Source of the DNA: Cellulophaga tyrosinoxydans
GTDB taxonomy: Bacteria; Bacteroidota; Bacteroidia; Flavobacteriales; Flavobacteriaceae
Direction: 5' to 3'
Length of the DNA: 64,000 nucleotides
Assembly (NCBI RefSeq): GCF_900176415.1
Contig: NZ_FWXO01000003.1
Coordinates: 62,001-126,000, forward strand
Shown here: positions 34,682 to 45,300 of the stretch, piece after piece
Position numbering within the stretch: position 1 is the stretch's first letter
Layout of the letters: the number at the start of each line of letters is the position of its first letter
The notes under the pieces: model-generated
Database searches by the model: none
What the model was told of the DNA's origin: nothing
What the model saw: only the letters and a program-made list of their open reading frames with translations
Program-made: the position numbers and the translations under genes

Positions 34682-34810
34682 ATTTTGTATTATTCTTAAA
34701 CACCTGTATTCTTTAAAGAAAATCAAAATTTTAACTCGATTTTAAGAGAAGTACAATAATATTATTGCAAAAGAACCACTACTTTTACGAATTCCTAAAA
34801 TATACAATAA

Positions 34811-36148
34811 GTGCAAAAAGTACTATTCTTTTTTGGATGTTTCTTTATCCTTACAACCACATATTCTATTACCAATACACTTAAAAGCCAGAAACAAAAT
34901 TACTTTCAAAAAGTTGAATTTATACTCAACACTACTAATAGTAATTCTTCCAGCCATGATGTAATGGTAACTTATTCATTATTATTTAAGAATATTAGTA
35001 TTGCACAAGACCTATATTCAAATACAGAGAGCGAAAGTTCTGTTATTTTTAAAGAACCTGATAATAGCATTCAAAAGAATTTTATTAATTGGCTATTTAT
35101 ATTAAATGCTATATTAGGAATCTTTATAGCACTGCGGATTATTTTAAAACACACACGCACAAATTCTAATAATTTATACTTCGGAATTTTTCTAACTGGT
35201 GTTTCTTTAATGCTGCTAGAATTAGCTTTATTTTGGTGGGAAGGACTTAATTACAACCCAAGAATATCATTTTTTAGAGTGCAATTTTATCTTTGGATTC
35301 CTTCATTATTTCTATATCTAAAGAATAATATTAAAAAAACAGCAACAAACAATAAACTCGAAATTATAGCACATTATATTCCGAGTATAATTATACTAGT
35401 CTGTGCGCTTATCGTTTATACCTCTTCATCAGAAATAGCCCTAGACCTAATTAATAGTCTAAGCTTAAAAGCCATACATACAACCATCTATTTAATCTTA
35501 TTAATTTATTTTGGACTTAAACACAAGAAAGAAATACAAAAAATAAATAAAAATTGGCTTATCACTTTAATTGTATTCACCTCTATTGTTTTAGTTCTAT
35601 TAATTACTAGAGCCTTATTCTCTAATGATATCACAGTAAATACATTAACCATTTACTTTGCTGCAATTCTCTTTTCCATTTTCATTAATATTATTAGTAT
35701 AATTCTATTTCTACAATCTAACATTATTGTTAACGACATAGAAAACTTTGATAAAGAAAAATATAAAAATTCTGGGTTAACTACAGACATGCTTAAGTCA
35801 TTAAAAATTCAATTAGAAGAGCTACTTAAGAATAAGAAGGTGTTCCTTGACAACAATTTAACCTTAGAAGATCTTGCCAATAAATTAAACACCGATCGCT
35901 ACAGTCTTTCACAAACAATTAATCAGGAGTTTGGCAAAAACTATTATGAGCTAATCAATGATTACAGAGTTAATGAAGCGGTTAGAATTATTCATGATTC
36001 TAAGAAAGATATTTTAATTAGTGACCTTATTTTTGAATCTGGATTTAACAACAAAGTCTCATTTTATAAAGCATTTAAAAAGAGACACAACAAAACTCCT
36101 CTTGAATACCAAAAATTGGCGGCAAAAGAAAATAAAAATCTTCTTTAA
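34811..36148 (+). CDS. Membrane-anchored AraC-family transcriptional regulator
   Basis: 445 residues from GTG 34811 (an in-frame stop lies directly upstream). A signal-anchor helix (about 5-20) and an outside stretch (about 21-93) precede roughly seven hydrophobic helices between about 94 and 305. A cytoplasmic linker follows, then an AraC double helix-turn-helix (about 345-438) with LTLEDLANKLNTDRYSLSQT and LIFESGFNNKVSFYKAFKKRH. Membrane AraC-type regulators of this build are frequent near SusC/SusD loci. It lies 305 bp upstream of susC and probably controls it. Confidence 0.85.
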   Translation: MQKVLFFFGCFFILTTTYSITNTLKSQKQNYFQKVEFILNTTNSNSSSHDVMVTYSLLFKNISIAQDLYSNTESESSVIFKEPDNSIQKNFINWLFILNAILGIFIALRIILKHTRTNSNNLYFGIFLTGVSLMLLELALFWWEGLNYNPRISFFRVQFYLWIPSLFLYLKNNIKKTATNNKLEIIAHYIPSIIILVCALIVYTSSSEIALDLINSLSLKAIHTTIYLILLIYFGLKHKKEIQKINKNWLITLIVFTSIVLVLLITRALFSNDITVNTLTIYFAAILFSIFINIISIILFLQSNIIVNDIENFDKEKYKNSGLTTDMLKSLKIQLEELLKNKKVFLDNNLTLEDLANKLNTDRYSLSQTINQEFGKNYYELINDYRVNEAVRIIHDSKKDILISDLIFESGFNNKVSFYKAFKKRHNKTPLEYQKLAAKENKNLL

Positions 36149-36303
36149 CAGATTATTATCTTAAAATTTTAACAATTAGCAAACGATTTGCAAAGTTCTA
36201 AAAATGAATAATTTAGAAGATTTGTAAATGGTAATTTCCATCGGGAATAGTTTACTTAGGTCGGAAATTAACTATAAGCAACTCCACTTTCATTCTTTTG
36301 CAA

Positions 36304-36453
36304 GTAGGTTTTAAAGCTAGTTGAAAAATCACAAGTGATTCCATTTACTGATGATTCATTTTTTATTTGAATTAGTTACTCCTTAAAAAATTAGACTAGC
36401 TTTTTAAACCTACTATAGACTAATTATTAATAACTAACTCAAAATTAATCTTC
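36304..36453 (+). promoter_or_regulatory. Structured leader of the first susC
   Basis: GTAGGTTTTAAAGCTAGT (36304-36321) can pair with ACTAGCTTTTTAAACCTAC (36395-36413), a stem of about 18 bp with one bulge. An inner hairpin, AATCA-CAAG-TGATT (36327-36340), lies inside it. A near-consensus -7 box TTCTTTTG (36293-36300) would start the RNA at the first arm. Just before the ATG, ATTAAT (36426-36431) and ATTAAT (36444-36449) can close a 12-nt loop AACTAACTCAAA, which is complementary to the small RNA copies. From 36149 to 36290 I see no other feature. Confidence 0.5.
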
Positions 36454-39400
36454 ATGAGAATTAAGTATTTTTTATTTCTTAAGATTTTTCTATTGTCTTT
36501 GATGATTCATGGACAACAGAAAACAATCACTGGTACGGTAACGGATCAGTCAAGCTTGCCACTTCCAGGAGCAAGTGTATTAGTAAAAGGTTCCACATTA
36601 GGAACACAAACCGATTTTGATGGTAATTATTCCATTAATGCAAAAACAGGAGATGTATTGATCTTCTCTTACATTGGTCAAAAAACTGTTGAGAAAACCA
36701 TTGGTGCATCCAACACAATTAATGTAACATTATTAGAAGATGCACAAGCATTAGAAGAGGTTGTTGTTACAGCATTAGGTATTGAAAGAAAACCAAAAGA
36801 ATTATCTTATTCAGTTTCTAAATTGGATAATGATGAAGTAACGAAAACAAAAGCAGTGAACGTTGCCACTGCAATGGTTGGTAAGGTATCTGGTTTACAG
36901 ATTAATACCGTAAACAACGGAGCAAACCCTAATACTAGAGTAGTATTGAGAGGTAACCGTTCATTATTAGGTAATAACGAAGCCCTTATTGTAGTTGATG
37001 GGTTCCCATCATCTAGAGGTGTGCTTGATCGTATTAACCCTAATGATATTGAAAACATAAGTGTCTTAAAAGGTGCTAATGCGTCTGCTCTTTACGGCTC
37101 GGAAGCATCCAACGGTGTACTCGTGATTACAACTAAAAAAGGTAAGGGAAAGTTAAAAGCAACTTATGTAACATCTTATCAGGCAGAAAGTGTAGCGTAT
37201 TTACCGGAACTTCAAGACCAATTTGGTGCTGGCGGATTTCCTGATGGAACCCTTTATCCTCTCGAAAATGTTGCATGGGGTCCTAGATATGATGGTCAAT
37301 TAGTTGATGCAAGTGAAACCTTAGATGATGGCCGTGTTTGGCAAGTACCTTACAGTCCAATAAAAAATAATCATAAAAACTTTTTTGATACGGGTTCAAC
37401 AATTCGTCATGGAATTACTTTAAGTGGTGGTGATGAAACTGGTGATTTTTTACTATCTCTAGACCAAGTAAATACAAAAGGTACAGTACCAAATGACACA
37501 TATAATAGAACCAATGTACGTTTAAAAGCTAGTCGTGAATTTAATAGACTTAAAGTTAGCGGTAACTTATCGTTCTTTAGATCACATGCAAATCTTGTTG
37601 GTAACGGCGGCCGCCAAGATAGACCTGTTTATTGGAACGTTTTAAACACACCTTTACACTTACCTTTAGATCAACTAAAAAACTGGAGAACAGGAGAATT
37701 TACTAGAAATGAAGTTTCTTACTACCGTTTTTATGAAAACCCTTGGTTTATTGTAGATACCCAAAGAGAAAAAACTGACTATCAAGAATTTAATTTATTA
37801 ACCACAATAGATTATAAAGTAAATGATTGGTTAACCATTTCTAACAATTCAGGATATACAGGAGGAAACGAAACATTTAAAAGAGAATTTGGCGCATATA
37901 CATATGCTTTTGAACTTCAAAGTACGTATGCCTCTATGGATCCTTATGGAGCTAGAACAAGAGATGATTTATCGAATTCTTCTCGATTTAACAATGATTT
38001 ATTGTTAAAATTTAATCCTGAGTTTTCAGATTCTTTTTCTCTTAATGCTATATTAGGTCAGAACACAAGAATACAATCATCTAGCACTATTAATGTAGCT
38101 GGTAATGATTTAATTATTCCTGATTTTTATAATGTTTCTACTAGAACAGGAGATTTAATAGGAGGGCAATCTTCTTCATTTTATAGAAAATTAGGGGTAT
38201 ATGGTGATTTAACACTTGGTTTTAATGACTATTTATTTTTAAACCTTACAGCAAGAAATGATTGGTCTTCAACTCTACCAGCAAATAATCAATCGTTCTT
38301 CTATCCTGGTGCCGGTCTTTCTTTTATAGCTACCGATGCATTACCTAGTATTAAAACAGACCAAGGGTTAAGTTACTTAAAACTTAACTTTAACATAACA
38401 AAAACAGGTAATGATCCAGGTGTTTACGCAACTGCTAATACCTTTTTTGCTCCAGCTAATTTCCCTTATGGTAGTATAACTGGTTTATCACAATCAAGCA
38501 GAGACACAGATCCTAATTTAGGTCCTGAGTTTACAAGGTCTATTGAGGCTGGATTTGAAATAAAGTTTTTCAGAAACAGGTTAAATCTTGACTTAACTGC
38601 TTATAAAACAAATACAACTGATCAGATTGTTCCTGTATCAACTTCTTTGGCATCAGGTGCATCAAGTAGTTTAATCAACATTGGTGAAATTGAAAACAGA
38701 GGTTTAGAAATAGACTTAAAAGGAACTATATTAAGATCTGATAATTTTACATGGGATATGGGTATTAATTATACTGGTCAAGATTCTGAAGTTATCAGTA
38801 TTTCTGAAGGTGTTGATGAATTAGAAATTGGTGGTTTTTCTGACGCACAAGTAATTGCAAAAGTAGGGCAGCCTTATCCACAACTTAGAACATCTGATTA
38901 CACTAGAGATGATCAAGGTAGAGTAATTGTAGGTGCTAATGGAGATCCTATAAGAGATGCACAATTTTCTACTCAAGGACAAACTGCTCCTAAATTTATT
39001 ATGGGTTTAAATACGAATATTAGATACAAAAACTGGAGTTTTTATGCGGTTGCAGATTACAGAACTGGGCATGTATTTTTTAATGATATCGTAAATGCAT
39101 TAGAATTTACCGGATTAACTAAACACAGTGCTAGTGCTGGAAGACAGCCATTTGTATTTCCTAATTCAGTTTATTCTGATGGTAATGGTGGTTTTGTACC
39201 TAATACTGATCGATTAACATCTGGAGGTGGTAATGCATTTTGGGATGCTTACGGTGATGTAAGATCGAATTATGTGACGGATGCGACTACCCTCAAAATT
39301 AGAGAAGTTTCTTTTTCTTACACATTTGACGCTAAAGTTTTAGAGCAACTTGGAATTGAAAACCTTTCAATGGGCTTATTTGGAAGAAACTTGTTTACTT

Positions 39401-39531
39401 TCAGACCTAAAGATAACGTTTATACAGATCCAGAATTTAACTTTACTACAGGTAACGCTATTGGCGTAGGTACACAATCACAAACACCACCTACCAGACA
39501 ATATGGTATTAACTTGAACATAACTTTTTAA
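36454..39531 (+). CDS. SusC/RagA family TonB-linked outer-membrane transporter, system 1
   Basis: 1025 residues with signal peptide (1-20). A carboxypeptidase-D-like domain (about 23-100, ITGTVTDQSSLPLPGASV) precedes a plug (about 115-230, with GLQINTVNNGANPNTRVVLRGNRSL and the SusC signature KGANASALYGSEASNGVLVITTKKGKG). A 22-strand barrel ends in YGINLNITF. With the SusD partner 9 nt downstream it imports an oligomer (glycan or peptide) using TonB. No degrading enzymes are encoded nearby, so the substrate is unknown. Confidence 0.95.
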   Translation: MRIKYFLFLKIFLLSLMIHGQQKTITGTVTDQSSLPLPGASVLVKGSTLGTQTDFDGNYSINAKTGDVLIFSYIGQKTVEKTIGASNTINVTLLEDAQALEEVVVTALGIERKPKELSYSVSKLDNDEVTKTKAVNVATAMVGKVSGLQINTVNNGANPNTRVVLRGNRSLLGNNEALIVVDGFPSSRGVLDRINPNDIENISVLKGANASALYGSEASNGVLVITTKKGKGKLKATYVTSYQAESVAYLPELQDQFGAGGFPDGTLYPLENVAWGPRYDGQLVDASETLDDGRVWQVPYSPIKNNHKNFFDTGSTIRHGITLSGGDETGDFLLSLDQVNTKGTVPNDTYNRTNVRLKASREFNRLKVSGNLSFFRSHANLVGNGGRQDRPVYWNVLNTPLHLPLDQLKNWRTGEFTRNEVSYYRFYENPWFIVDTQREKTDYQEFNLLTTIDYKVNDWLTISNNSGYTGGNETFKREFGAYTYAFELQSTYASMDPYGARTRDDLSNSSRFNNDLLLKFNPEFSDSFSLNAILGQNTRIQSSSTINVAGNDLIIPDFYNVSTRTGDLIGGQSSSFYRKLGVYGDLTLGFNDYLFLNLTARNDWSSTLPANNQSFFYPGAGLSFIATDALPSIKTDQGLSYLKLNFNITKTGNDPGVYATANTFFAPANFPYGSITGLSQSSRDTDPNLGPEFTRSIEAGFEIKFFRNRLNLDLTAYKTNTTDQIVPVSTSLASGASSSLINIGEIENRGLEIDLKGTILRSDNFTWDMGINYTGQDSEVISISEGVDELEIGGFSDAQVIAKVGQPYPQLRTSDYTRDDQGRVIVGANGDPIRDAQFSTQGQTAPKFIMGLNTNIRYKNWSFYAVADYRTGHVFFNDIVNALEFTGLTKHSASAGRQPFVFPNSVYSDGNGGFVPNTDRLTSGGGNAFWDAYGDVRSNYVTDATTLKIREVSFSYTFDAKVLEQLGIENLSMGLFGRNLFTFRPKDNVYTDPEFNFTTGNAIGVGTQSQTPPTRQYGINLNITF

Positions 39532-39540
39532 AAAAAAAAT

Positions 39541-41055
39541 ATGAAAACAAATAAATTTATAACATTTACACTACTTATATTATCCATGCTGGTGGTATCC
39601 GTTAGTTGTAGTGAGTTTTTAGATGTCAATGAAAATCCAAATGATCCGGCGATTTCAACACCTAGTTTAACTTTACCAGTTGCGCAAGCAAGTCTTGCAA
39701 GTTTAAACGCAACAAGTATGACATATCTAGGCCAATCTATTGCTTACAACTGGGCAACACCATCTAACTGGTCTGCTAATGGAGATTTAACAAGGTATGC
39801 GATAACTACAGGTTTTTATTCTAACATTTTTGAAACCTCGTATGTTAATATTTTCAAAAATCTTACTTATATAGAAACGTATGAAGATCCAACTGGTGCT
39901 GTTGACTACAGTGCATACCAAGTAATTTCTAAAACATTGAAAGGTTTTCAATACCAGTATTTAGTAGATTTATATGGTGATGTACCTTACACAGAAGCTA
40001 ATCAAAGAGGTGCTAACACAACACCAAAGTATGATGATGCTGAAACAGTTTATAAAGCAAACATTGATGCTTTAACAGCGGCAGCTAATTTAGCTCTTAA
40101 TTTACCTAGCAATGCTGAAAATCCTGACACAAAAGACATTATTTTTGGTGGTGATATGCAACATTGGGCAGAATTTGCTAATACAATTAAATTAAGAATG
40201 CTAGTGCGTTTAAGTAATACTGGCCAAGATGCTTACATTCGTGAGCAAATAGCTTTAATTGATGCTAATGGTGCTGGTTATATTACTGCTGATGTAAACT
40301 CTAATCCTGGATATTCAGATGCTGAAAACAGACAAAGTCCTTTCTATGGTTATTTTAGAAATGTAAACACAAATTTACAAACTAATAGAGGTGACTACAC
40401 TGTAGGTAGCGATTTTACGATTGACTACTTAACGAACACTAATGATGATCGGTTGGAAAGATTATATACAGGAGCAGCTAATGGTGGCGCCTTCAAAGGA
40501 GCTCCACAATCTACTATCCTTCCAGGAACTGGATTCACAAGTGACGATTTAGCTAAAGTTGGACCAGGACTTTTAAAAAGTGCCGACCAAGATCAACCTA
40601 TTATGCTATTATCAGAAGCTCTATTATTGCAGTCCGAAGCTATAGTAAGAGGTTATATTGCTGGTACTGATGCCGATGCTCAAGCTTTATATGAAGAGGC
40701 TATTGAAGAATCTTATATATATTTAGGTGTTGGAGCAACCAATGCTGCATCTGTAACAGCAGCACAGACTTATTACGGACAAAATACCAATAACATCTCT
40801 TGGGCAGCTTCTTCTGATAAAATCGCAGCAATTATAAATCAAAAATGGATTGCATTAAACGGTACTTCATCAATTGAATTATGGATAGAAAAAACCAGAA
40901 CCGGATTCCCTGCTAATTTACCAATACCTGCTGAATCTGGGGGAGTTAGACCTGTTAGCTTATTATATCCAAGTTCAGAGATCGGTAGAAATTCAAATAA
41001 TGTTCCCGCACAAACAGCAGCAGATGCGTTTACTAACAATCCATTTTGGAAATAA
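39541..41055 (+). CDS. SusD-like surface lipoprotein (SusD/RagB, SusD-like_2 type), system 1
   Basis: 504 residues with lipobox VSVSC (Cys 23), then FLDVNENPNDPAISTPSLTLPVAQA, the typical start of the SusD-like_2 branch. TPR-like helical regions are seen (FQYQYLVDLYGDVPYTEA, and LLQSEAIVRGY). It forms the lid of the SusC transporter and captures the substrate on the cell surface. It ends with the usual TNNPFW. The start of the third gene is 12 nt after its stop. Confidence 0.93.
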   Translation: MKTNKFITFTLLILSMLVVSVSCSEFLDVNENPNDPAISTPSLTLPVAQASLASLNATSMTYLGQSIAYNWATPSNWSANGDLTRYAITTGFYSNIFETSYVNIFKNLTYIETYEDPTGAVDYSAYQVISKTLKGFQYQYLVDLYGDVPYTEANQRGANTTPKYDDAETVYKANIDALTAAANLALNLPSNAENPDTKDIIFGGDMQHWAEFANTIKLRMLVRLSNTGQDAYIREQIALIDANGAGYITADVNSNPGYSDAENRQSPFYGYFRNVNTNLQTNRGDYTVGSDFTIDYLTNTNDDRLERLYTGAANGGAFKGAPQSTILPGTGFTSDDLAKVGPGLLKSADQDQPIMLLSEALLLQSEAIVRGYIAGTDADAQALYEEAIEESYIYLGVGATNAASVTAAQTYYGQNTNNISWAASSDKIAAIINQKWIALNGTSSIELWIEKTRTGFPANLPIPAESGGVRPVSLLYPSSEIGRNSNNVPAQTAADAFTNNPFWK

Positions 41056-41066
41056 AAATAAAAGCA

Positions 41067-41957
41067 ATGAAAAATATAATTAATAAATTTAATGTTTTAG
41101 CATGCATTGTGCTAACAACTATGTTTATATCTTGTGATGCGATACTTGACCAAGATGAAACTGATTTTGGAAAAGGACCTATTTTAGCTCAATTCGAAAG
41201 TCCAAAAGGAGAAATTAATATCATTAAAGATCCAACAGTCACTTCAATAGATTATGAAATTCCTATTACTTTTTTTGGAGGACTTAATGTTCCTTTAGAT
41301 AGAGATGTTCAAGTTACTATTGCAACTAGCCCAAACTCTGCTGCTAAAGAAGGTGTTGAATTTGAATTAACTACAACAACATTCACAATTCCTGCAGGAC
41401 AAAAAGTTGCAAATGCATCAATAAAAATCTTACCAGCTAATTTAGTTGCTTTTGATTTTAAGGATATTGTTCTTGAAATTACTGATTCATCAGAATCAGT
41501 TTCTGATAATAATACTTTTGCGCTTACAGTAAAAGCATTAGATGCCAACACACTTGCTGGCACCTATACCGTTGAAGAAGGACTTTATAGTCTAAGAGCT
41601 GGCACTCCTTCTAGTTTTGCCGGAAGAAAAGTAGTAATATCTGCAATAAGTCCAGGGCTTTATGCACATCCAGGTATTGGCCCGTTTGATGGTGGAGGTA
41701 CTTATTATTTTACTGTAGATGATGCAACAGGTTTTATAACTATTTTACCAAACGATTTAGAAGGTGAACCAACTTTACTAAATGGATCTCCTATAATGAC
41801 TTGTGCTGGTGGCCAATTTGAAAAATTTACTTGTGATAATACTACAAATAAAGCTACACTAATGCCTAATGGCAAACATATTGTCGAAACCACTACTGGT
41901 TATTTCAGAGGAGTTGGTCAGACTAGAGAATTTTATGAAAGATTAGTAAGGGATTAA
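41067..41957 (+). CDS. Surface lipoprotein with Calx-beta-like domain, third gene of SusC/D system 1
   Basis: 296 residues from MKNIINKFNVL at 41067; the frame is open 7 codons upstream but overlaps the susD stop. The lipobox is MFISC (Cys 23). A beta-sandwich region (about 35-155), with VTIATSPNSAAKEGVEFEL, FTIPAGQKVANASIKILP and DIVLEITDSSES, matches the Calx-beta/DUF4843-like pattern. The rest is beta-rich with a Cys pair (MTCAGGQFEKFTC). It probably assists binding of the system 1 substrate. I do not know its ligand. Confidence 0.75.
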   Translation: MKNIINKFNVLACIVLTTMFISCDAILDQDETDFGKGPILAQFESPKGEINIIKDPTVTSIDYEIPITFFGGLNVPLDRDVQVTIATSPNSAAKEGVEFELTTTTFTIPAGQKVANASIKILPANLVAFDFKDIVLEITDSSESVSDNNTFALTVKALDANTLAGTYTVEEGLYSLRAGTPSSFAGRKVVISAISPGLYAHPGIGPFDGGGTYYFTVDDATGFITILPNDLEGEPTLLNGSPIMTCAGGQFEKFTCDNTTNKATLMPNGKHIVETTTGYFRGVGQTREFYERLVRD

Positions 41958-41989
41958 ATCAAACCTTTTAATTTTATTGAGAATAAAAG

Positions 41990-42022
41990 AAAGAAGCAGT
42001 CTGTTAAAACAACTGCTTCTTT
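41990..42022 (+). terminator. Terminator of SusC/D system 1
   Basis: AAAGAAGCAGT (41990-42000) pairs with ACTGCTTCTTT (42012-42022), followed by TTT. It closes the susC-susD-lipoprotein unit. Confidence 0.9.
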
Positions 42023-42121
42023 TTATGCTAAAAAAAATACACTATCTAACATTTAAAATCACATACTAACAAAAAATATAGTTTAGTTTTTAGTAAGATT
42101 TCCATTAAAATATTTTGAATA

Positions 42122-42184
42122 TTTTTTATTGAGTGAGTAATTTGAGTTAGTTAGTCTAAAACCGGTGGGAGCACCGGTTTTTTT
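42122..42184 (+). ncRNA. Putative small RNA or attenuator, copy 2
   Basis: Identical over 44 nt (42141-42184) to copy 1. The terminator is AAAACCGGTG (42158-42167), loop GGAG, CACCGGTTTT (42172-42181) and T7. The flank TTGAGTGAGTAA (42129-42140) aligns with copy 1 after a 4-nt gap. An imperfect -7 box TATTTTG (42111-42117) precedes it, one base short of TAnnTTTG. It lies 163 nt before the second susC and outside the system 1 operon, which is already terminated at 42022. Start inferred. Confidence 0.55.
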
Positions 42185-42304
42185 ATGTCAAAAAATTATG
42201 GTTTTAATTATTATATACCATTTTTCATGTCATTTTTTTTGCAGAAAAATAAAAGAAGCTAACACTTCAAAACATTTATGATAATAGTTTTGCTGCATTA
42301 AGAC

Positions 42305-42340
42305 TTTTTTATGAATTTAGATGTACTAATTCATAAAAAA
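42305..42340 (+). promoter_or_regulatory. Hairpin in front of the second susC
   Basis: TTTTTTATGAATT (42305-42317) pairs perfectly with AATTCATAAAAAA (42328-42340), loop 10 nt, ending 7 nt before the ATG. It can hide the initiation region. The descending arm and loop hold ACTAATTCA (42325-42333), which can pair with TGAGTTAGT of the small RNAs with one G.U pair. Confidence 0.5.
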
Positions 42341-42347
42341 CTTAAAG

Positions 42348-45300
42348 ATGAAAACAAAACTTCATGTATTTCTGAAGGTGCTAATTCTACTGCTACTTCA
42401 AGTTACTTTCGGTCAGGAAAAAACTATTTCTGGCTCAGTAAATGATCAACAAGGTCTACCTCTTCCTGGAGTAAATGTACTTATTAAAGGAAGTACTAGT
42501 GGTACCCAAACCGATTTTGATGGTAATTATTCCATTAGAGCAAAATCAGGAGATATACTGGTTTTCTCATATTTAGGTCAAAAAACGGTAGAACAAGTTG
42601 TAGGTTCTCAAAATACAATTAATGTACAACTAGAAGAAGACGCATCTCAACTAGAAGAGGTTATTGTTGTAGGTTATGGAACTCAAAGTAAACGAACACT
42701 TACAGACAATATTTCTAAATTAACCTCTGACGATATCTCAGAAGTTCCTAATCCTAACTTACAAAACGCTTTAGTTGCAAAAGCAGCAGGGGTTCAAGTA
42801 ACACAAACCAATGGTAAAGTTGAAGGAGGAATAAATATTAGAGTTCGTGGTGCTGCGAGTGTGAGTGGCGGTACACAACCTCTATATGTATTAGATGGTA
42901 TTCCTTTAATTGATCCTACTGGAGGTCGCACAGATATTGGAAATGGCGCACCAACAAACCCTTTATTAACTTTAAGTGCGAATGAAATTGAGTCTATTGA
43001 TATTTTAAAAGATGCTTCTTCTGCAGCTATTTATGGTGCAAGAGGTGCCAATGGTGTTGTACTTATAACAACCAAAAGAGGAAAACAAGGTAAAGCTAAA
43101 TTTAGTCTAAACGTATCACAAGGTTTTAGTGAACCTACAAACACAAGAAAATGGCTAAATTCAGCGCAGTATATTGAACTTTTTACAGAGGCTGGAAGAA
43201 ACAGTCCATTCTTTACTCCTGAGGAAGGGCAAGCTGAAGCGGAAGCAACTTTCGATTTTCTAGCGGGTGATACAGATTGGAGAAGTGGTGAAGTTGACAC
43301 TAATTGGTCGGATATAGCTTTTCAGAATGGATATCAGTCCGACGCTGATTTTTCTATGTCTGGTGCCGATGCAAAAACAGCCTATTTCTTTTCTGGTGCC
43401 TATAATAATACCACTGGTATAATCAGAGGTAATGAATTAGAACGTGCAAATGCAAGAGTAAATCTTAGTCATCAGCTAACCACAAAGTTCAAAGCAGGCA
43501 TGAACATGAGTTTTTCAAGAACTGAGATTGATCGTATCGCAAATGACAATGCATTCTCAACACCACTTCAGGCAATTGCTCAATCACCTCTTTCTCCGGC
43601 AAGACTTGATGATGGCACACCAAATCCAGGTACTTTATATGGAAACTTCTTGTTAGATGCAGAAAATGCGTTTTTTAAAACTATAATTCGCAGAACAGTA
43701 GGTAAAGCATATGGTGAATATAAATTTTTACCATCTTTAAGCCTTAACTCTGATTTCTCATACGATCTTTTTTCTCAAACAGAAGATAATTTCAGAGGTC
43801 AGAATGCTCTTTTTCAATCAACTAATGGAGAGGCTTTCGCTTCTGATTTAGGTTCAGAAAGTTACACTTTTAGTAATTATGCTACTTTTGACAAACTTTT
43901 CAATGACCGACACAATATAAATGTTGTCGCTGGTACTGAATTTATTAAATACAATCGTAGAATTACAAGTGTTACGAGCCAACAATTCCCATCTGACGAT
44001 TTATCGACAGTTAGTGGAGGTGCTGAAGTAACAGCAGGTACTGGAGTTAACTTAAAAAGTTCATTTTTATCCTATTTCGCGAGAGCTACATATGATTTAG
44101 ATGGTAAATATTTATTAAAGGCGAGTATTCGTCGCGATGGTTCCTCAAGATTTGGTAGCAATGTACGATTTGGTACTTTTCCTGCTTTTTCTGGAGGGTG
44201 GATCATTAGTGAAGAAGATTTCTTAAAAAGTTCAGAAACCCTTAGCTTTTTAAAACTGAGAGCAAGTTGGGGTAAATTAGGAAATGCTGACATAGGTGGT
44301 GATTATCCTTCTCTATTTTTATTCTCTGGAGTTTCTTACAATCAACGTCCAGGTTTAGCCCCTGCTCAACCAGGTAATTCAAATTTAACATGGGAACAAT
44401 CTGAACAGTCAGATTTTGGTGTGGAATTCGGATTTTTAGATAATCGTATTTCTGGAGAATTGGATTATTATAAAAAAGATACAAAAGATTTATTATTCAG
44501 TGTACCACTAGTACCTAGTAGTGGAGCATCAAGTATTAATCAAAACATTGGAACATTAGCAGGACAAGGTATAGAGTTTGTTTTAAACACTAAAAACATA
44601 CAAACTGATAATTTTAGTTGGTCCACTAATTTTAATATAAGCAAAAACACCAATGAATTAAAGTCCTTACCGAATGAAAATGCCGATATAGTAACAGGAA
44701 GGCACATTAACCGAGTTGGAGAAAGCGTTGCTGCATTTTATCTTAGAGAATATGCCGGAGTTGATCCAGCTAACGGAGATGCACTTTACTATTTAAACAC
44801 CGAAAACCCAGATGGTTCAATCAATAGAGATACTACAAATGATCCTGATGAAGCACAACGTGTTGTTGCTGGGAATCCATTTCCAGAACTAACTGCAGGT
44901 TTAACGAACACCTTATTATTTGATAATTTCGATTTCACCTTTACTTTTCAAGGCGAATGGGGAGCAAGTATATACAATGGTGGTGGTATATACCAATCTG
45001 TAAATGCAGATTATTTTGACAATCAAAGTATTGACCAATTAAATAGATGGCAACAACCAGGAGATATTACCAATATTCCTCAAGCTAGATTGTATGCTGG
45101 TAATGGTACAGCTCACTCAACTCGCTTTTTAGGAGATGCTGATTTTATTAGACTTAGAAATATAAGTTTAGGGTATTCTTTACCAAATACAGTAATTGAT
45201 AAAATGGGATTAAGCAAACTTAGAGTTTACCTAACAGCAATCAATTTATTGACTATTACTAACTATCCTTTTGAAGATCCTGAAGCGAGAAGTGATGTAG

